A DNA stretch of 64,000 bases from Chthoniobacter flavus (GCA_945861435.1 CAMAUX010000003.1:1-64000); one strand, 5' to 3'; positions 37,049-46,688 are shown, counted from the first letter of the stretch. Program-made: numbers and translations. Notes: generated by a model from the letters alone, not told the origin.

Positions 37049-39514
37049 ATGAAGAAGCACAGCGGATCGATGGCCCCCTGCATTCTCGCGGCGATGTTCG
37101 GTTTTGGTGCGGTCGTTGTTGGCCGCGCGCATGACATTGCGGGAGCCTATCACCCGCATTACGACCGTTCGGTGAAGCCGCCGGAACTCGCTAGTGCACC
37201 GGTGTGGATGCTGGCGCAAGCGACCGTGAAGGGCGGCCCTGCGGGAGCGCCCCGGGTGAGTGAAGAGGCTGGGAAACCTGTGCAGGCGGGCGTTTTCGAG
37301 GTATTCGCTCCGCGGGTGAGCGTGCGGTGGGACGAGCGGTTTCTGTATGTCGAGGGGACCGGGATGCCTGCGCACGGGATGATGGTGGGGATCACGGCAT
37401 GGCAGCAGCAGGTGCCGATCCCGCAGAATTACACCGGAGCCAACGCATGGCAGATTCCGCTGCGGCCCGTGCCAGCGGGGCAGCCTGCGTCGATCAAGAA
37501 TCGGTTTTTGCGGGGGGCGATTGCATTGGCTGCCAACGGGGTGCCGATCTTCAATCCGCAGAATAACCGGGGTGAGGTTTCCGCGGACATTGGCGAACTG
37601 GACGAGTGGGGAGGGCACTGTGGGCGGGCTGATGATTACCATTACCACGCGGCGCCGTTGCATCTGCAGGAGGCGGTGGGCAAGGGGCGTCCGATTGCGT
37701 ACGCGCTGGATGGGTACGCGATCTACGGGCTTACGGAGCCGGACGGTTCTGCGCCGAAGGGTTTGGACGGGTTCAACGGACACACGGTGGCGGGCGTGGG
37801 GTATCATTATCACGCATCGAAGAAGTACCCCTTCGTGAATGGTGGCTTTCATGGCGAGGTGGTGGAGAAGGACGGGCAGGTGGATCCGCAGCCCCGTGCC
37901 AATCCGGTGCGCGAGGCGTTGCAGCAGATGCGCGGGGCGAAGATCACGGGGTTTCAGGCGGGCTCGGACGGGAAGCAACGCAGGCTGAGTTACAGCGTGA
38001 ATGGACGCACGGGCTCGGTGAATTACACGGAGCTCGGTGGTGGCCAGTGGCGGTTTGAATTTGTGGGTGCCGATGGATCAAAGCGCGAGGAGGTGTATTC
38101 GGGGCGTGGAGGGCAGGGCGGTGGCGGTGGTCAGCGCCCTGGTGGACCCAAAGGCCCTGATGGACCCAATGGACCGGGTGGAGGCCGCCCGCCCGAAGGC
38201 GGTGCAGCGGAACGCGGGCGCGGACCTGAGCCGCAGCCGCAGCCGTCGTCTGCGGGCGGTGTCGTGGTGGGAATGGATGCGCTTAAGAAGCCGGTGGCCG
38301 GCTTTGTGTTGAGCAGCCCGGAGGTGCGTGCGGATGGGAAGCTTCCGATGGATTACACCGGCGATGGATCGGGAGCGACGCTGCCGCTTGCGTGGAAGGG
38401 GGCGCCGGCGGGCGCGAAGAGTTACGCGGTGGTGATGGATCACCTCGCACCCGGTGGAGAGGTGAAGAGTTACTGGGTGCTGTGGGATATCCCGGCGACC
38501 GCCACCGGTTTGCCGAAGAACGCGAAGGGGATCGGGAAGGTGGGTGCGAGTTTCAAGGGGCAGGCGGGATACGAGTCGCCGCATTCGAAGGGCCCCGGCG
38601 AGAAGATTTATGTGCTGACGGTTTATGCACTCGCGGCGCCGGTGGATCTGCAAGGGGCGGGGCGCGGGGTGACTCGCGAAGTGTTGCTGAAGGCGATCGC
38701 GGGCCGGGTGCTTGGGAGCGCTTCGATGAATGTGAGCTACACGCGCGGAGGCGAGGCGGGTGCGCCCCCCCCTCCGCCACCCCCGCCGTCACAGTCCCAG
38801 ACTCCGCCTCCGGCGCCCCGTGCGGATGCGCCTCCGAGGCCGGAGGGTGGTGGGGGACAGGGGCCCGGGCGTGCCAAGGGGGGCGGTGGTGGTGGTGGCG
38901 GGGCGGGAGCGCCGGGTGGATCGCTGGTGAAGGCGACGATGGCGGATACGATGAAGGCGGAGATTTACGCGGACAACTGGTTCGCGCTCTACATCAACGG
39001 CAGGCTCACGGTGGTGGATCCGATTGCGTTCCTTCCGCACAACGTGGTGAGTGTGGATCTGCTGCCGGAGTATCCGATGACCCTCGCGGTGATTGCGCAC
39101 GACAACGCGGATCCGAAGACGGGTCTTGAGTACGGCAACCACATTGGGGATGCGGGCTTCATCCTCAAGTTTGCGGACGGGACGGTGACGGATGGGACGT
39201 GGAAGGTGAAGGTGCTGGAGCACGGGCCGGTCGGTTCGGACATCGCCAATCCACGCGTGGTGCACACGCCGCGGCCTGAGAACTGGTTTGCGACGGAGTT
39301 CGACGACAGCGCATGGGAGGCCGTGACCGTGTACAGCGAGGAGCGGGTGAAGCCCAAGCAGCCTTATTACGAGCACGACTTTGCCGGTGCGCAGTTCATC
39401 TGGAGTGCCAATCTGGACCTCGATAACACGGTGCTTTTCCGCAAGCGGATCGAGAAGCCCGGATGGACTCCGCGCTGGAACGCGCAACCTGCGGGGCCGC
39501 TGCCCGCGCCGTGA
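37049..39514 (+). CDS. Exported YHYH - PEBP - beta-sandwich fusion protein
   Basis: The 821-residue exported protein joins three units. Residues about 90-270 form a YHYH domain with paired metal-binding-like motifs YHYH at 197-200 and 252-255. Residues about 350-405 are a Gly/Pro-rich linker, and residues about 410-565 are a PEBP/YbhB-like domain (LSSPEVRADGKLPMDYTGDGSGATLPLAWKGAP, then SYWVLWDIPATATGLP). A second Pro- and Gly-rich linker at 575-640 is followed by a beta-sandwich of about 180 residues (YADNWFALYINGRLTVVD). YHYH and PEBP proteins are usually separate. The ligand is unknown. The gene probably starts an operon with the following sulfatase and metallophosphoesterase. The ATG at 37049 begins a plausible signal peptide. 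Confidence 0.8.
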   Translation: MKKHSGSMAPCILAAMFGFGAVVVGRAHDIAGAYHPHYDRSVKPPELASAPVWMLAQATVKGGPAGAPRVSEEAGKPVQAGVFEVFAPRVSVRWDERFLYVEGTGMPAHGMMVGITAWQQQVPIPQNYTGANAWQIPLRPVPAGQPASIKNRFLRGAIALAANGVPIFNPQNNRGEVSADIGELDEWGGHCGRADDYHYHAAPLHLQEAVGKGRPIAYALDGYAIYGLTEPDGSAPKGLDGFNGHTVAGVGYHYHASKKYPFVNGGFHGEVVEKDGQVDPQPRANPVREALQQMRGAKITGFQAGSDGKQRRLSYSVNGRTGSVNYTELGGGQWRFEFVGADGSKREEVYSGRGGQGGGGGQRPGGPKGPDGPNGPGGGRPPEGGAAERGRGPEPQPQPSSAGGVVVGMDALKKPVAGFVLSSPEVRADGKLPMDYTGDGSGATLPLAWKGAPAGAKSYAVVMDHLAPGGEVKSYWVLWDIPATATGLPKNAKGIGKVGASFKGQAGYESPHSKGPGEKIYVLTVYALAAPVDLQGAGRGVTREVLLKAIAGRVLGSASMNVSYTRGGEAGAPPPPPPPPSQSQTPPPAPRADAPPRPEGGGGQGPGRAKGGGGGGGGAGAPGGSLVKATMADTMKAEIYADNWFALYINGRLTVVDPIAFLPHNVVSVDLLPEYPMTLAVIAHDNADPKTGLEYGNHIGDAGFILKFADGTVTDGTWKVKVLEHGPVGSDIANPRVVHTPRPENWFATEFDDSAWEAVTVYSEERVKPKQPYYEHDFAGAQFIWSANLDLDNTVLFRKRIEKPGWTPRWNAQPAGPLPAP

Positions 39515-39545
39515 AGCAGTGGACGATCGTCACTTTGTGAATCCC

Positions 39546-41033
39546 ATGAAGATCCCGTTGTTCTCGGTCGTGTTGCTTGCGGCGGTCCTGCAATTGCGTG
39601 CAGCCGATGCGCAGAAGCCCAACTTTCTGGTGATCATGGGTGAGGCGCAGGGTTGGGCGTCGATGTCGACGCCGATGGATGATGCCGTGCCGGAGTCGCG
39701 GAGTTCGCTGGCGAAGACTCCTGCGCTGGACCGGTTGGCGGCGGGTGGGATGCGTTTTGCGAACTTCTACGCGGCGTCTCCCCGGTGCACGCCGACGCGG
39801 GCGGCGTTGTTCACCGGGCGCAGTCCGGCGGCGCTTGGGATGACGTTTGTCGGCGAGGGCAAGGGGGGGCGGGAGAGCACGTTCAACGATGAGGGAAGCA
39901 GGCTGCTGCCGCCGGAGTTCACGTCGGAGATGCCGGAGAAGGACGCCACGGTGGCCGAGTTGCTGCATCGCACGGGCTATGCGACCGCGCACTTTGGGAA
40001 ATGGCATGTGGGGCGTGCGAATCCCTCGGTGCACGGGTTTGAGGAGAACGATGGCCCGAACAACAACGGCGGTCCGGAGAATGTGGAGAACCCGAATCCG
40101 AAGCAGGCCTTTGGGATCACGGAGAAGGGGATGGATTTCATGGCGCGTCAGGTGAAGGAGGGGAAGCCGTTTTACCTGCAGGTGTCGCATTATGCGGGGC
40201 GGGGAGCGGGAGGGGCGCGGCCGGAGACGTACTCGGATGTGCGGCGGCGGATGAAGCCGGGGCAGGAGCGGTTGGCGGAGTTGGTGGCGGTGGCTGAGGA
40301 TATGGATGCGACGGTGGGCCAGTTGCTCGCGAAGCTCGATGCGCTGGGCATCGCGGGAAATACGTATGTGATCTACACGGCCGACCACGGTTCGCAGGGA
40401 CGTGATGTGAACGGCCCGCTGACGGGCGGCAAAGGTTCGGTGTGGGAGGGTGGGATTCGTGTGCCGCTGGTGGTGCGTGGTCCGGGAGTGAAGGCGGGTG
40501 CTTGTTCTCAGGTGCGCGCGTCGACGGTGGACATCCTGCCGACGATGACGGCGCTGGCGGGGGTGCGTGAGAAGCTGTCCGCTCAGATCGAGGGGGGGAG
40601 CCTTGCGCAGGTGCTCAGCGGCGCGGCGGCCGCGTCTGTGAGCCGGTCGCGGGTGGAACTGGTGATCCACTTTCCTCATTACGACAAGGATGGTGCGGGC
40701 CCGGCGTCGGCGATTCTGTCTGGAAATGACAAGCTGGTGCGCATCTTCGAGACGGATGCGCGCCGTCTCTTCGATCTGTCCAAGGACCGGAGTGAACGCA
40801 ACGATCTCGCGAAGGATGCGCCGGCGCGTGTGGCGGAATTGGATGGGAAGCTGACGAAATATCTGGAGCAGGTGGGCGGCAGGTTGCCTGTGAGGAATCC
40901 TTCCTTTGATCCTGCAAAGGCTGGGGGTGAAGGGGAGCGCAAGGGTGGCATGGGCGGTGGTGGAAAAGGGGGCGGAGGCAAGGGTGGAGCGGGAAAGGGC
41001 GGCAAGGGTAAGGAGGCGCAGGATGCGAGCTAG
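39546..41033 (+). CDS. Secreted sulfatase with Gly/Lys-rich tail
   Basis: The 495-residue exported sulfatase has a signal peptide (MKIPLFSVVLLAAVLQLRAADA), PNFLVIMGEAQGWASMS in place of the usual ADDxG metal loop, and the formylglycine motif CTPTR at 81-85. GKWHVG and YTADHGSQGRDVNGPLTGGKGSVWEGG complete the active site. MGEAQ where ADDQ is normal removes the two adjacent aspartates that usually bind calcium, so activity is uncertain. The last 35 residues are Gly/Lys-rich low complexity, like the linkers of the preceding protein. I took the ATG at 39546. The next gene starts inside its final codons. Confidence 0.85.
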   Translation: MKIPLFSVVLLAAVLQLRAADAQKPNFLVIMGEAQGWASMSTPMDDAVPESRSSLAKTPALDRLAAGGMRFANFYAASPRCTPTRAALFTGRSPAALGMTFVGEGKGGRESTFNDEGSRLLPPEFTSEMPEKDATVAELLHRTGYATAHFGKWHVGRANPSVHGFEENDGPNNNGGPENVENPNPKQAFGITEKGMDFMARQVKEGKPFYLQVSHYAGRGAGGARPETYSDVRRRMKPGQERLAELVAVAEDMDATVGQLLAKLDALGIAGNTYVIYTADHGSQGRDVNGPLTGGKGSVWEGGIRVPLVVRGPGVKAGACSQVRASTVDILPTMTALAGVREKLSAQIEGGSLAQVLSGAAAASVSRSRVELVIHFPHYDKDGAGPASAILSGNDKLVRIFETDARRLFDLSKDRSERNDLAKDAPARVAELDGKLTKYLEQVGGRLPVRNPSFDPAKAGGEGERKGGMGGGGKGGGGKGGAGKGGKGKEAQDAS

Positions 41034-42510
41034 GAGCGTTTCCGTGCGGGGCTCCGCGCTCTGTGCACTGGCGTTGCTGGCGTCCGCTGTGTTGACCGCG
41101 TCCGCTCAGGAAAAGCGGCCGCCGCGGAAGGGGCCGGACCGGGATGGGCCGTCTGATGATGTGCGGTTTTTGTTCAAGACTGAGGTGCCTGCGCATCCGC
41201 TGGATGTGGTGCTTGGGCGACCCACGGCGGATGCGGTGACGTTGAGTGTGCGGACCGCGTTTGAGGGTGAGGGGATGGTGGTGTATGGGGCGGCGGAGGG
41301 AGCGGTGAAGAAGCAGCGGGAGACGCCGTTGTTTGCGCTGAGCGCGGGCGTGCCGCGGGAGGTGGTGTTGTCAGGGCTTCCGGCGGATACGCGTTGCACG
41401 TACGAGTTGCGGACACGGGTGGGTGGCGGGAAGGGAGGGGGATGGAAGGCTGAGCCGGTGCGCAGCTTTCACACGCAGCGTGCGCCCGGCGGTTCGTTCG
41501 CGTTCACGCTGCAGGCGGATCCGCATCTGGACTACAACACAGATCCGGTGCTGTATCTGCGTTGTCTTGGGAACGCGCTGGCGGACGAGCCGGATTTTCA
41601 CATTGATCTGGGAGACACGTTCATGACGGACAAGCATCGCGGCCGCGAGACGGCGGCGGCGCAGTATGTGGCGCAGCGGTATTACTTCGGGCACATCGCG
41701 CATTCGGCGCCGTTGTTCCTCGTGCTTGGCAATCATGACGGCGAGGCCGGGCGGTGGCTGGACGGGACAACGGACAATCTTGCGGTGTGGGCGAACGCGC
41801 AGCGTAAACGCAACTTTCCGAATCCGGTGCCGGACGCTTTTTACACGGGCAACACGACGCCGGATCCGCAGGCTGGGCTGCTTCAGAATTACTATGCGTG
41901 GGTGTGGGGCGATGCGGAGTTCGTGGTGTTGGATCCGTTTTGGTACACGAAGCGCGGGCGTGGTGGCGCCAATGACGAGTGGGCATGGACGCTGGGACGT
42001 GAGCAGTACGACTGGCTTGGGAAAACGCTGGCTGAGAGCCGGGCGAAGTTCCGGTTCGTGTTTCTGCATCATCTTGTGGGCGGGCGTGGCCGGGATTCAC
42101 GCGGTGGTGTGGAGGCGGCGCCGCTGTACGAGTGGGGCGGGCATGATCCGGACGGCACGGATCGGTTTGGGGAGAAGCGGCCGGGCTGGGGGCTGCCGAT
42201 TCACGACCTGCTGGTGAAGCACCGGGTGAGCGTGGTTTTTCACGGGCACGATCATCTCTTCGTGAAGCAGGAGCTGGGCGGGGTGGTGTATCAAGAGGTG
42301 CCGCAGCCCGGGCATCCGCGCTACGACAACACGCGGAGCGCGGAGGAGTACGGCTATCTTTCCGGTGTGCTGCAGGGCAGCGCGGGGCATCTGCGGGTGC
42401 GGGTGTCGCCGGGGAGTGCGGTGGTGGATTACGTGCGGGCGTACATGCCCGGGGATGAGGGTGGATCGCGGCGCAACGGTGGGGTGAGCTTTAGTTACGA
42501 ACTGCGGTAG
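41023..42510 (+). CDS. Secreted metallophosphoesterase (purple-acid-phosphatase-like)
   Basis: The 495-residue exported phosphoesterase has a signal peptide, an N-terminal fibronectin-like region (residues about 50-150), then a calcineurin-type domain. Metal and catalytic motifs are DPH at 166-168, a DLGDT block near 190, GNHD at 236-239, FLHH near 347 and HGHDH at 407-411. This is the full two-metal set. The start codon lies inside the sulfatase's last codons with AAGGAGG seven bases upstream, so the two are translationally linked. Together with the sulfatase it could release phosphate or sulfate from organic esters outside the cytoplasm. Confidence 0.88.
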   Translation: MRARSVSVRGSALCALALLASAVLTASAQEKRPPRKGPDRDGPSDDVRFLFKTEVPAHPLDVVLGRPTADAVTLSVRTAFEGEGMVVYGAAEGAVKKQRETPLFALSAGVPREVVLSGLPADTRCTYELRTRVGGGKGGGWKAEPVRSFHTQRAPGGSFAFTLQADPHLDYNTDPVLYLRCLGNALADEPDFHIDLGDTFMTDKHRGRETAAAQYVAQRYYFGHIAHSAPLFLVLGNHDGEAGRWLDGTTDNLAVWANAQRKRNFPNPVPDAFYTGNTTPDPQAGLLQNYYAWVWGDAEFVVLDPFWYTKRGRGGANDEWAWTLGREQYDWLGKTLAESRAKFRFVFLHHLVGGRGRDSRGGVEAAPLYEWGGHDPDGTDRFGEKRPGWGLPIHDLLVKHRVSVVFHGHDHLFVKQELGGVVYQEVPQPGHPRYDNTRSAEEYGYLSGVLQGSAGHLRVRVSPGSAVVDYVRAYMPGDEGGSRRNGGVSFSYELR

Positions 42511-42664
42511 TGGTGCGAGCCTGCGGAGTTGAGCCTGCAGCGGATGGGCGAGGCGAAGTGATCTTGGCGCGAACCGGCGGTTTCTGTTTCTTCGTCGATC
42601 GCGCTTTGGGGTGAGAGCTTTCCGCTATCCAGAGCTGCCCCGGCGTGCTATTGCCCAGCGGTTT

Positions 42665-43837
42665 ATGCACTCACCGGAACAGCAGCTTGCACTGCTCAAG
42701 CGGGGCGCCTCCCAGATCATCAGCGAGGCGGAACTCCTTTCCAAGCTGCGGCTTGGGCGTCCCCTTAACGTGAAGCTGGGCGTGGATCCCACGGCGCCGG
42801 ACATTCATCTTGGGTTCACGGTGGCGCTGCAGAAGCTGCGTCAGTTTCAGGATCTGGGGCATCAGGCGATTCTGATCATTGGTGATTTCACGGCGATGAT
42901 TGGGGATCCCTCGGGTCGGTCGAAGGCGCGTCCGCAGCTTTCGCACGATCAGGTGATGAGCAACGCGAAGAGCTTTCAGCAGCAGGCTTACAAGATTCTC
43001 GACCCGGCGCGGACGCGCACGGTTTTCAATGGGGAATGGTTTGAGATGATGAGCTTTGAGCAGGTGATGCGGCTCAACGGGCGGGTGACGCTGCAACAGA
43101 TGCTGCAGCGTGAAGATTTCAAGGGGCGTGTGGACCGGGGTGAGCCGGTGCATCTGCACGAGATCCAGTACCCGATCATGCAGGGGTGGGATTCGGTGAT
43201 GATCAAGGCGGACGTGGAGCTTGGGGGGACGGATCAGCTATTCAACATCCTTGTGGGGCGGGATCTGCAGCGTGAGGAGAAGCAGCCTGAGCAGGTGGTC
43301 TTTCTTCTGCCGCTGTTGGAGGGGTTGGATGGGGTGCAGAAGATGTCGAAGAGCCTTGGGAACTATGTCGGTGTGAGCGAGGCGCCTTCGGAGATGTTTG
43401 GGAAGCTCATGAGCATCACCGACACGCTCATGGCGCGTTATTACCTGCTTTTGTTGGGGGAGGAGGTTCCGGCGGGTCATCCGATGGACGCGAAGAAGCA
43501 GCTCGGGTTCCGGATTGTGGAGCGGTATCATTCCACGGAGGCGGCGCAGGGGGCGCTCGACGAGTTCAACCTGCGTTTCAGCAAGCGGGACCTCGACAAG
43601 GTGGAGCTGCCGTCCTTTTCCACTGAAGGAGTGGAGCCGGACATCATCTCTCTGATTGTTGCGGCGTTTGCGCGTGGCTTCTCGGTCACCAAGTCGCGCG
43701 GCGATGCGCGGCGGCTTGTGGAGCAGGGGAGCGTGCAGGTTCGCGGGGAGAAGTGCACGGACCCGAAGGCCGCGCCGAAGCTCGAGTCTGGCGACGTCCT
43801 TCGGCTCGACAAGAAGCACGCCGTGCGCGTGGCGTGA
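42665..43837 (+). CDS. tyrS: Tyrosine--tRNA ligase
   Basis: TyrRS charges tRNA-Tyr. The 390-residue class I enzyme has the HIGH-type motif HLGF at 48-51, [14 protein letters not shown], the tyrosine-binding region [31 protein letters not shown] at 226-230, and a C-terminal S4 RNA-binding domain ([23 protein letters not shown]). This combination fits the TyrZ-type branch of bacterial TyrRS. ATG at 42665 fits the family N-terminus; an in-frame GTG at 42611 is possible. The stop overlaps the rnhA GTG start in GTGA, so the pair is coupled. Confidence 0.95.
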   Translation: MHSPEQQLALLKRGASQIISEAELLSKLRLGRPLNVKLGVDPTAPDIHLGFTVALQKLRQFQDLGHQAILIIGDFTAMIGDPSGRSKARPQLSHDQVMSNAKSFQQQAYKILDPARTRTVFNGEWFEMMSFEQVMRLNGRVTLQQMLQREDFKGRVDRGEPVHLHEIQYPIMQGWDSVMIKADVELGGTDQLFNILVGRDLQREEKQPEQVVFLLPLLEGLDGVQKMSKSLGNYVGVSEAPSEMFGKLMSITDTLMARYYLLLLGEEVPAGHPMDAKKQLGFRIVERYHSTEAAQGALDEFNLRFSKRDLDKVELPSFSTEGVEPDIISLIVAAFARGFSVTKSRGDARRLVEQGSVQVRGEKCTDPKAAPKLESGDVLRLDKKHAVRVA

Positions 43838-44394
43838 AGCACGTTGTCATCCACACCGACGGCGGGTGCCTTGGAAATCCTGGGCCTGGCGGCTGGGCGG
43901 CGGTGCTTGAATGCGGGGCGCACCGGAAGGAGATCAGTGGTGGCGAACCTGCCACCACCAACAACCGCATGGAGCTGACGGCGGCGCTGAAGGCGCTCGA
44001 GCTTTTGCGTGAACCCTGCGCGGTGGAATTATTCACTGATTCCACCTACGTGCGGAGCGGGATTACGCAGTGGCTTCCGAAGTGGAAGGCGCGCGGGTGG
44101 AAAACGCTGCAGAAGCAACCGGTTAAGAACGAGGACCTCTGGCGGGCGTTGGACAACGCGGCACGCGGCCATGAGGTTGAGTGGAAATGGCTTCGCGGGC
44201 ATTCTGGGCACACTGAGAACGAGCGGTGTGATGAGCTTGCGGGTGAAGCGATGGCGGCGATTCAGAGGAGTCACACTCCGGCCCAACTCCAAGCGCTTCT
44301 GCGTGCGTTCACGGCCGCGCAGCAGGGGGCTCCGGAAGGCGGGTCCTCTCTGCTCCCGATGGAAGATTCTCCTCCGGGAAGCGGCGCTGCGTGA
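43834..44394 (+). CDS. rnhA: Ribonuclease HI
   Basis: RNase HI cuts the RNA strand of RNA-DNA hybrids. The 186-residue protein has the four catalytic acids Asp9, Glu47, Asp69 and Asp133, in [30 protein letters not shown] and ENERCDELA. The catalytic-loop His is in RGHSGH near 122-126. The GTG at 43834 overlaps the tyrS stop. The C-terminal tail of about 45 residues beyond the catalytic core is longer than in E. coli and has no recognised domain. Confidence 0.95.
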   Translation: MKHVVIHTDGGCLGNPGPGGWAAVLECGAHRKEISGGEPATTNNRMELTAALKALELLREPCAVELFTDSTYVRSGITQWLPKWKARGWKTLQKQPVKNEDLWRALDNAARGHEVEWKWLRGHSGHTENERCDELAGEAMAAIQRSHTPAQLQALLRAFTAAQQGAPEGGSSLLPMEDSPPGSGAA

Positions 44395-44680
44395 CGGGCG
44401 TCTTACCGCTTCCGAGGCGTGGAGCGGGGTTCAGGCGTGTGTTCTCACGCGGAGGCACATAGGCACAAAGGCGTGGAGAAGGAGGGGGGAGTTGGTGTGC
44501 CCGGCAGGCTGATTTTTTGTGTCTCGTCCGCTCATTCGTCCTGTGTGGATCGCGGCTGGAGGGCGGTTTGCATTCCGGCCGGAGGGCTGCGGCGTGGAAA
44601 GAATCAATGCTGTGCCGTTGCGGCGTGCAAGTGTGCGGGCGCGTGAGTGGGCTTGTGTGGAGGCGGGATTGAGCGAGGGC
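44395..44680. other. Intergenic region with degenerate 8-bp repeats
   Basis: No gene is recognisable between these convergent genes. AGGCACAT, AGGCACAA and AGGCGTGG lie in tandem at 44453-44476, a degenerate 8-bp array. The rest shows nothing I can name. Confidence 0.5.
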
Positions 44681-45604
44681 TCAGAGGAGTTTGCGGAGTT
44701 GGGCGAGGACTGCGGGGACGGCGGTGTAGGGATCGGTTTTTTCTTCCAACTCGAGGGCGGTGAAGCCTTGGTAGCCGTTTTCGCGGAGGATGCGGACGAG
44801 GCGAGGGAGGTCCGCGGGAAGGGGTTGTTTTGAGGCGGAGGGGAAGACCTCGGTCTTGAGCTGGACGTTGACGGCGTAGGGGGCGCAGCGGGCGAAGTCT
44901 GCGTAGGGGTCCTCGGTGTGGAAGTTGCCGGAGTCGAGGTTGACGCCGAGCCACGGGCTGCGGACTGGGGAGATGAGTTTGAGGAGGTGTTCTGCGTTGC
45001 CGATGGCGTCGTGGTTTTCGAGGCCGAGGAAGATGCCCTTGGAGCCCGCGTAGTCGCAGCATTCCTCGAGGGCGGCGATGACGAGCTTGTCGGCTTCGTC
45101 GCGCGGGAGGTCCTTGTTGTGGCCTGCGAAGACGCGGATGTGCGGGGCGCCGAGGAGTGCGGCGCGGTCGATCCAGAGTTTGCAGCGGGCGATTTCTGCG
45201 GAGCGTTTGTCGCCGGAAGGAAGGGAGAAGTTGTTGCCGATGGCGGTGCCGCTGATGGCTATGCCTTTGAGGAACGCGTAGCGGCGGAGGTTGGTGAAGT
45301 AGGAGTCCGGGGCGTCTTTCGGGAAGTAATAGCTGGTGAGTTCCGCGCCGTCGCATTGGTGTTCGGCGCAGTAGTCGATGAAGCCCTCCATGTGCATGGG
45401 GCGCGCGGGGGCTGTGGTGGAGGCGGGTTTTTCCGAGGTGGGTGGGAAGGAGTTGCGGAAGGAGTAGGCTGCGAGGCTGAGGAGGAGGCGTGCGGCACCG
45501 GTGCGCGGCATGGGAGGGATGGCGCGTGCGGTGGAAAGGATGGGCGAGGAGGCGCACGCGCCGAGGAGGGCGCTGGTGCGGACGAGGAACTGGCGGCGGT
45601 TCAT
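44681..45604 (-). CDS. Exported sugar phosphate isomerase/epimerase-like TIM-barrel protein
   Basis: The 307-residue protein has a twin-arginine leader (NRRQFLVRTSALLGACASSP) and an AP-endonuclease-2-type TIM barrel, the fold of sugar isomerases and inosose dehydratases. Likely metal-binding positions are the Glu in GIFLGLENHD, Asp in LGVNLDSGN, His in FHTED and Glu in FTALELEEKTD. Such Tat-exported xylose-isomerase-like proteins are common in Planctomycetota and Verrucomicrobiota, and their substrates are mostly unknown. The start overlaps the stop of the lipoprotein gene in ATGA, so it is the distal gene of a four-gene operon with maf. Confidence 0.85.
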   Translation of the reverse strand: MNRRQFLVRTSALLGACASSPILSTARAIPPMPRTGAARLLLSLAAYSFRNSFPPTSEKPASTTAPARPMHMEGFIDYCAEHQCDGAELTSYYFPKDAPDSYFTNLRRYAFLKGIAISGTAIGNNFSLPSGDKRSAEIARCKLWIDRAALLGAPHIRVFAGHNKDLPRDEADKLVIAALEECCDYAGSKGIFLGLENHDAIGNAEHLLKLISPVRSPWLGVNLDSGNFHTEDPYADFARCAPYAVNVQLKTEVFPSASKQPLPADLPRLVRILRENGYQGFTALELEEKTDPYTAVPAVLAQLRKLL

Positions 45605-46095
45605 GGGGCTGGGGAATCTGTGGGGGTGGGGGATGCGGGGGTGTGGAAGGGTTCCGGAGAGTTGGGCGGCTGGGCGAGGTTTCTGCGGATTTCGCGGAGC
45701 AGGGTGCGGTATTCGCCGGCGAAGAGGCCGACTCTGCGTGAGACATCGTCGAGGCCCTCGCCGCGGACGGTGTAGGGGAGGCAGGAGATGCGATAGGTGC
45801 CGGGTTTGGTGGTGGTGAAGCGGACGGTGACGCGTTCGCTGGAGATGGATTCGTTCCAGTTGCCGTAGAGGATTTCGTCGGTGCGGCTGGAGGGGCGGTC
45901 GAAGACGAGGGCGTCGGTGTAGCTGCGGGTGTGTTGGTAGCCGTGGGAGGCGAAGGCTTCGACGATGGCGGCGGTGAGGGCGAAGGAGTCGTCGGATTTG
46001 ACGATGGTGGTGGCGGCTGGTGCGCCCTTGTGGAAGTAGGCGCAGCCGGTGGAGAGGAGGAGAGGAAGGAGAACCAGGAGGCGGAGGAGCTTCAT
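45601..46095 (-). CDS. Lipoprotein of unknown function
   Basis: The 164-residue protein carries a lipoprotein signal peptide with lipobox LSTGC, lipid attachment predicted at Cys18, which makes it a substrate of LspA. The mature part contains a small alpha-beta region (DDSFALTAAIVEAFASHGYQ, DEILYGNWNESISSERVTVRFTTTKPGTYRISCLPYTVRG) and ends in a Pro/Thr/Ser-rich tail. I recognise no family. It overlaps both operon neighbours by four bases. Confidence 0.7.
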   Translation of the reverse strand: MKLLRLLVLLPLLLSTGCAYFHKGAPAATTIVKSDDSFALTAAIVEAFASHGYQHTRSYTDALVFDRPSSRTDEILYGNWNESISSERVTVRFTTTKPGTYRISCLPYTVRGEGLDDVSRRVGLFAGEYRTLLREIRRNLAQPPNSPEPFHTPASPTPTDSPAP

Positions 46096-46688
46096 TGGAG
46101 GAGCTGCGGGGGTGCGCTGCGAAGGGCTTCTGCGAGGTCTTCCATGGGGAGGCCGATGACGTTGGACATGGAGCCGGAGACGTGGGCGATCATGTCTTCG
46201 CGGTCGTCTTGTGCGGCGTAGGAGCCGGCTTTGTCGAGCGGGCCGATGCGTGCGAGGTAACGGGAGCGGAAGTCTGGATCGCGGTGGTGGAAGCGGACGG
46301 AGGTGGTGGTGACGAAGGTGTGCTGCCAGCGGAGTGCGGGACAGAGGAGGGCGACGGCGGAGAGGACTTCGTGGGTCTGGCCGTTGAGTCTTGCGAGCAT
46401 GGCCTCTGCGGCTTCGAGAGAGGCGGGTTTGCCGAGGACTGTGTTTTGGAAGGCGACGAGGGTGTCGACGCCGAGGGTGATGGAGGCTGGGTGGAGCGGG
46501 GCGACTGCTTGGGCCTTGAGGAGGGCGTTGTGGTGAACGATGGAGTGGGCGTCGAGGTGAGCGGGGGCGATTTCCTCGACGTTGGCCGGATGGAGGACGA
46601 AGGGGCAGCCGTGTGCGGTGAGGAGGTCGCGCCTGCGAGGGGATGCGGAGGCGAGGATGAGGGGCCGTGCGGTGCGTGGGATGATCAC
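46092..46688 (-). CDS. maf: Maf-like nucleoside triphosphate pyrophosphatase
   Basis: Maf/YceF/YhdE proteins hydrolyse non-canonical nucleotides or dTTP/UTP and have been linked to septum formation. The 198 residues show the N-terminal signature LILASASPRRRDLL, the catalytic-acid segment GVDTLVAFQNTVLGKP near 68-83, and the C-terminal DKAGSYAAQDDREDMIAHVSGSMSNVIGLP. The spacing fits the family. I used the GTG at 46688, which overlaps the upstream gene's stop as GTGA; the frame is open for 98 further codons without family content. The overlaps on both ends place it inside a four-gene operon. Confidence 0.88.
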   Translation of the reverse strand: MIIPRTARPLILASASPRRRDLLTAHGCPFVLHPANVEEIAPAHLDAHSIVHHNALLKAQAVAPLHPASITLGVDTLVAFQNTVLGKPASLEAAEAMLARLNGQTHEVLSAVALLCPALRWQHTFVTTTSVRFHHRDPDFRSRYLARIGPLDKAGSYAAQDDREDMIAHVSGSMSNVIGLPMEDLAEALRSAPPQLLQ

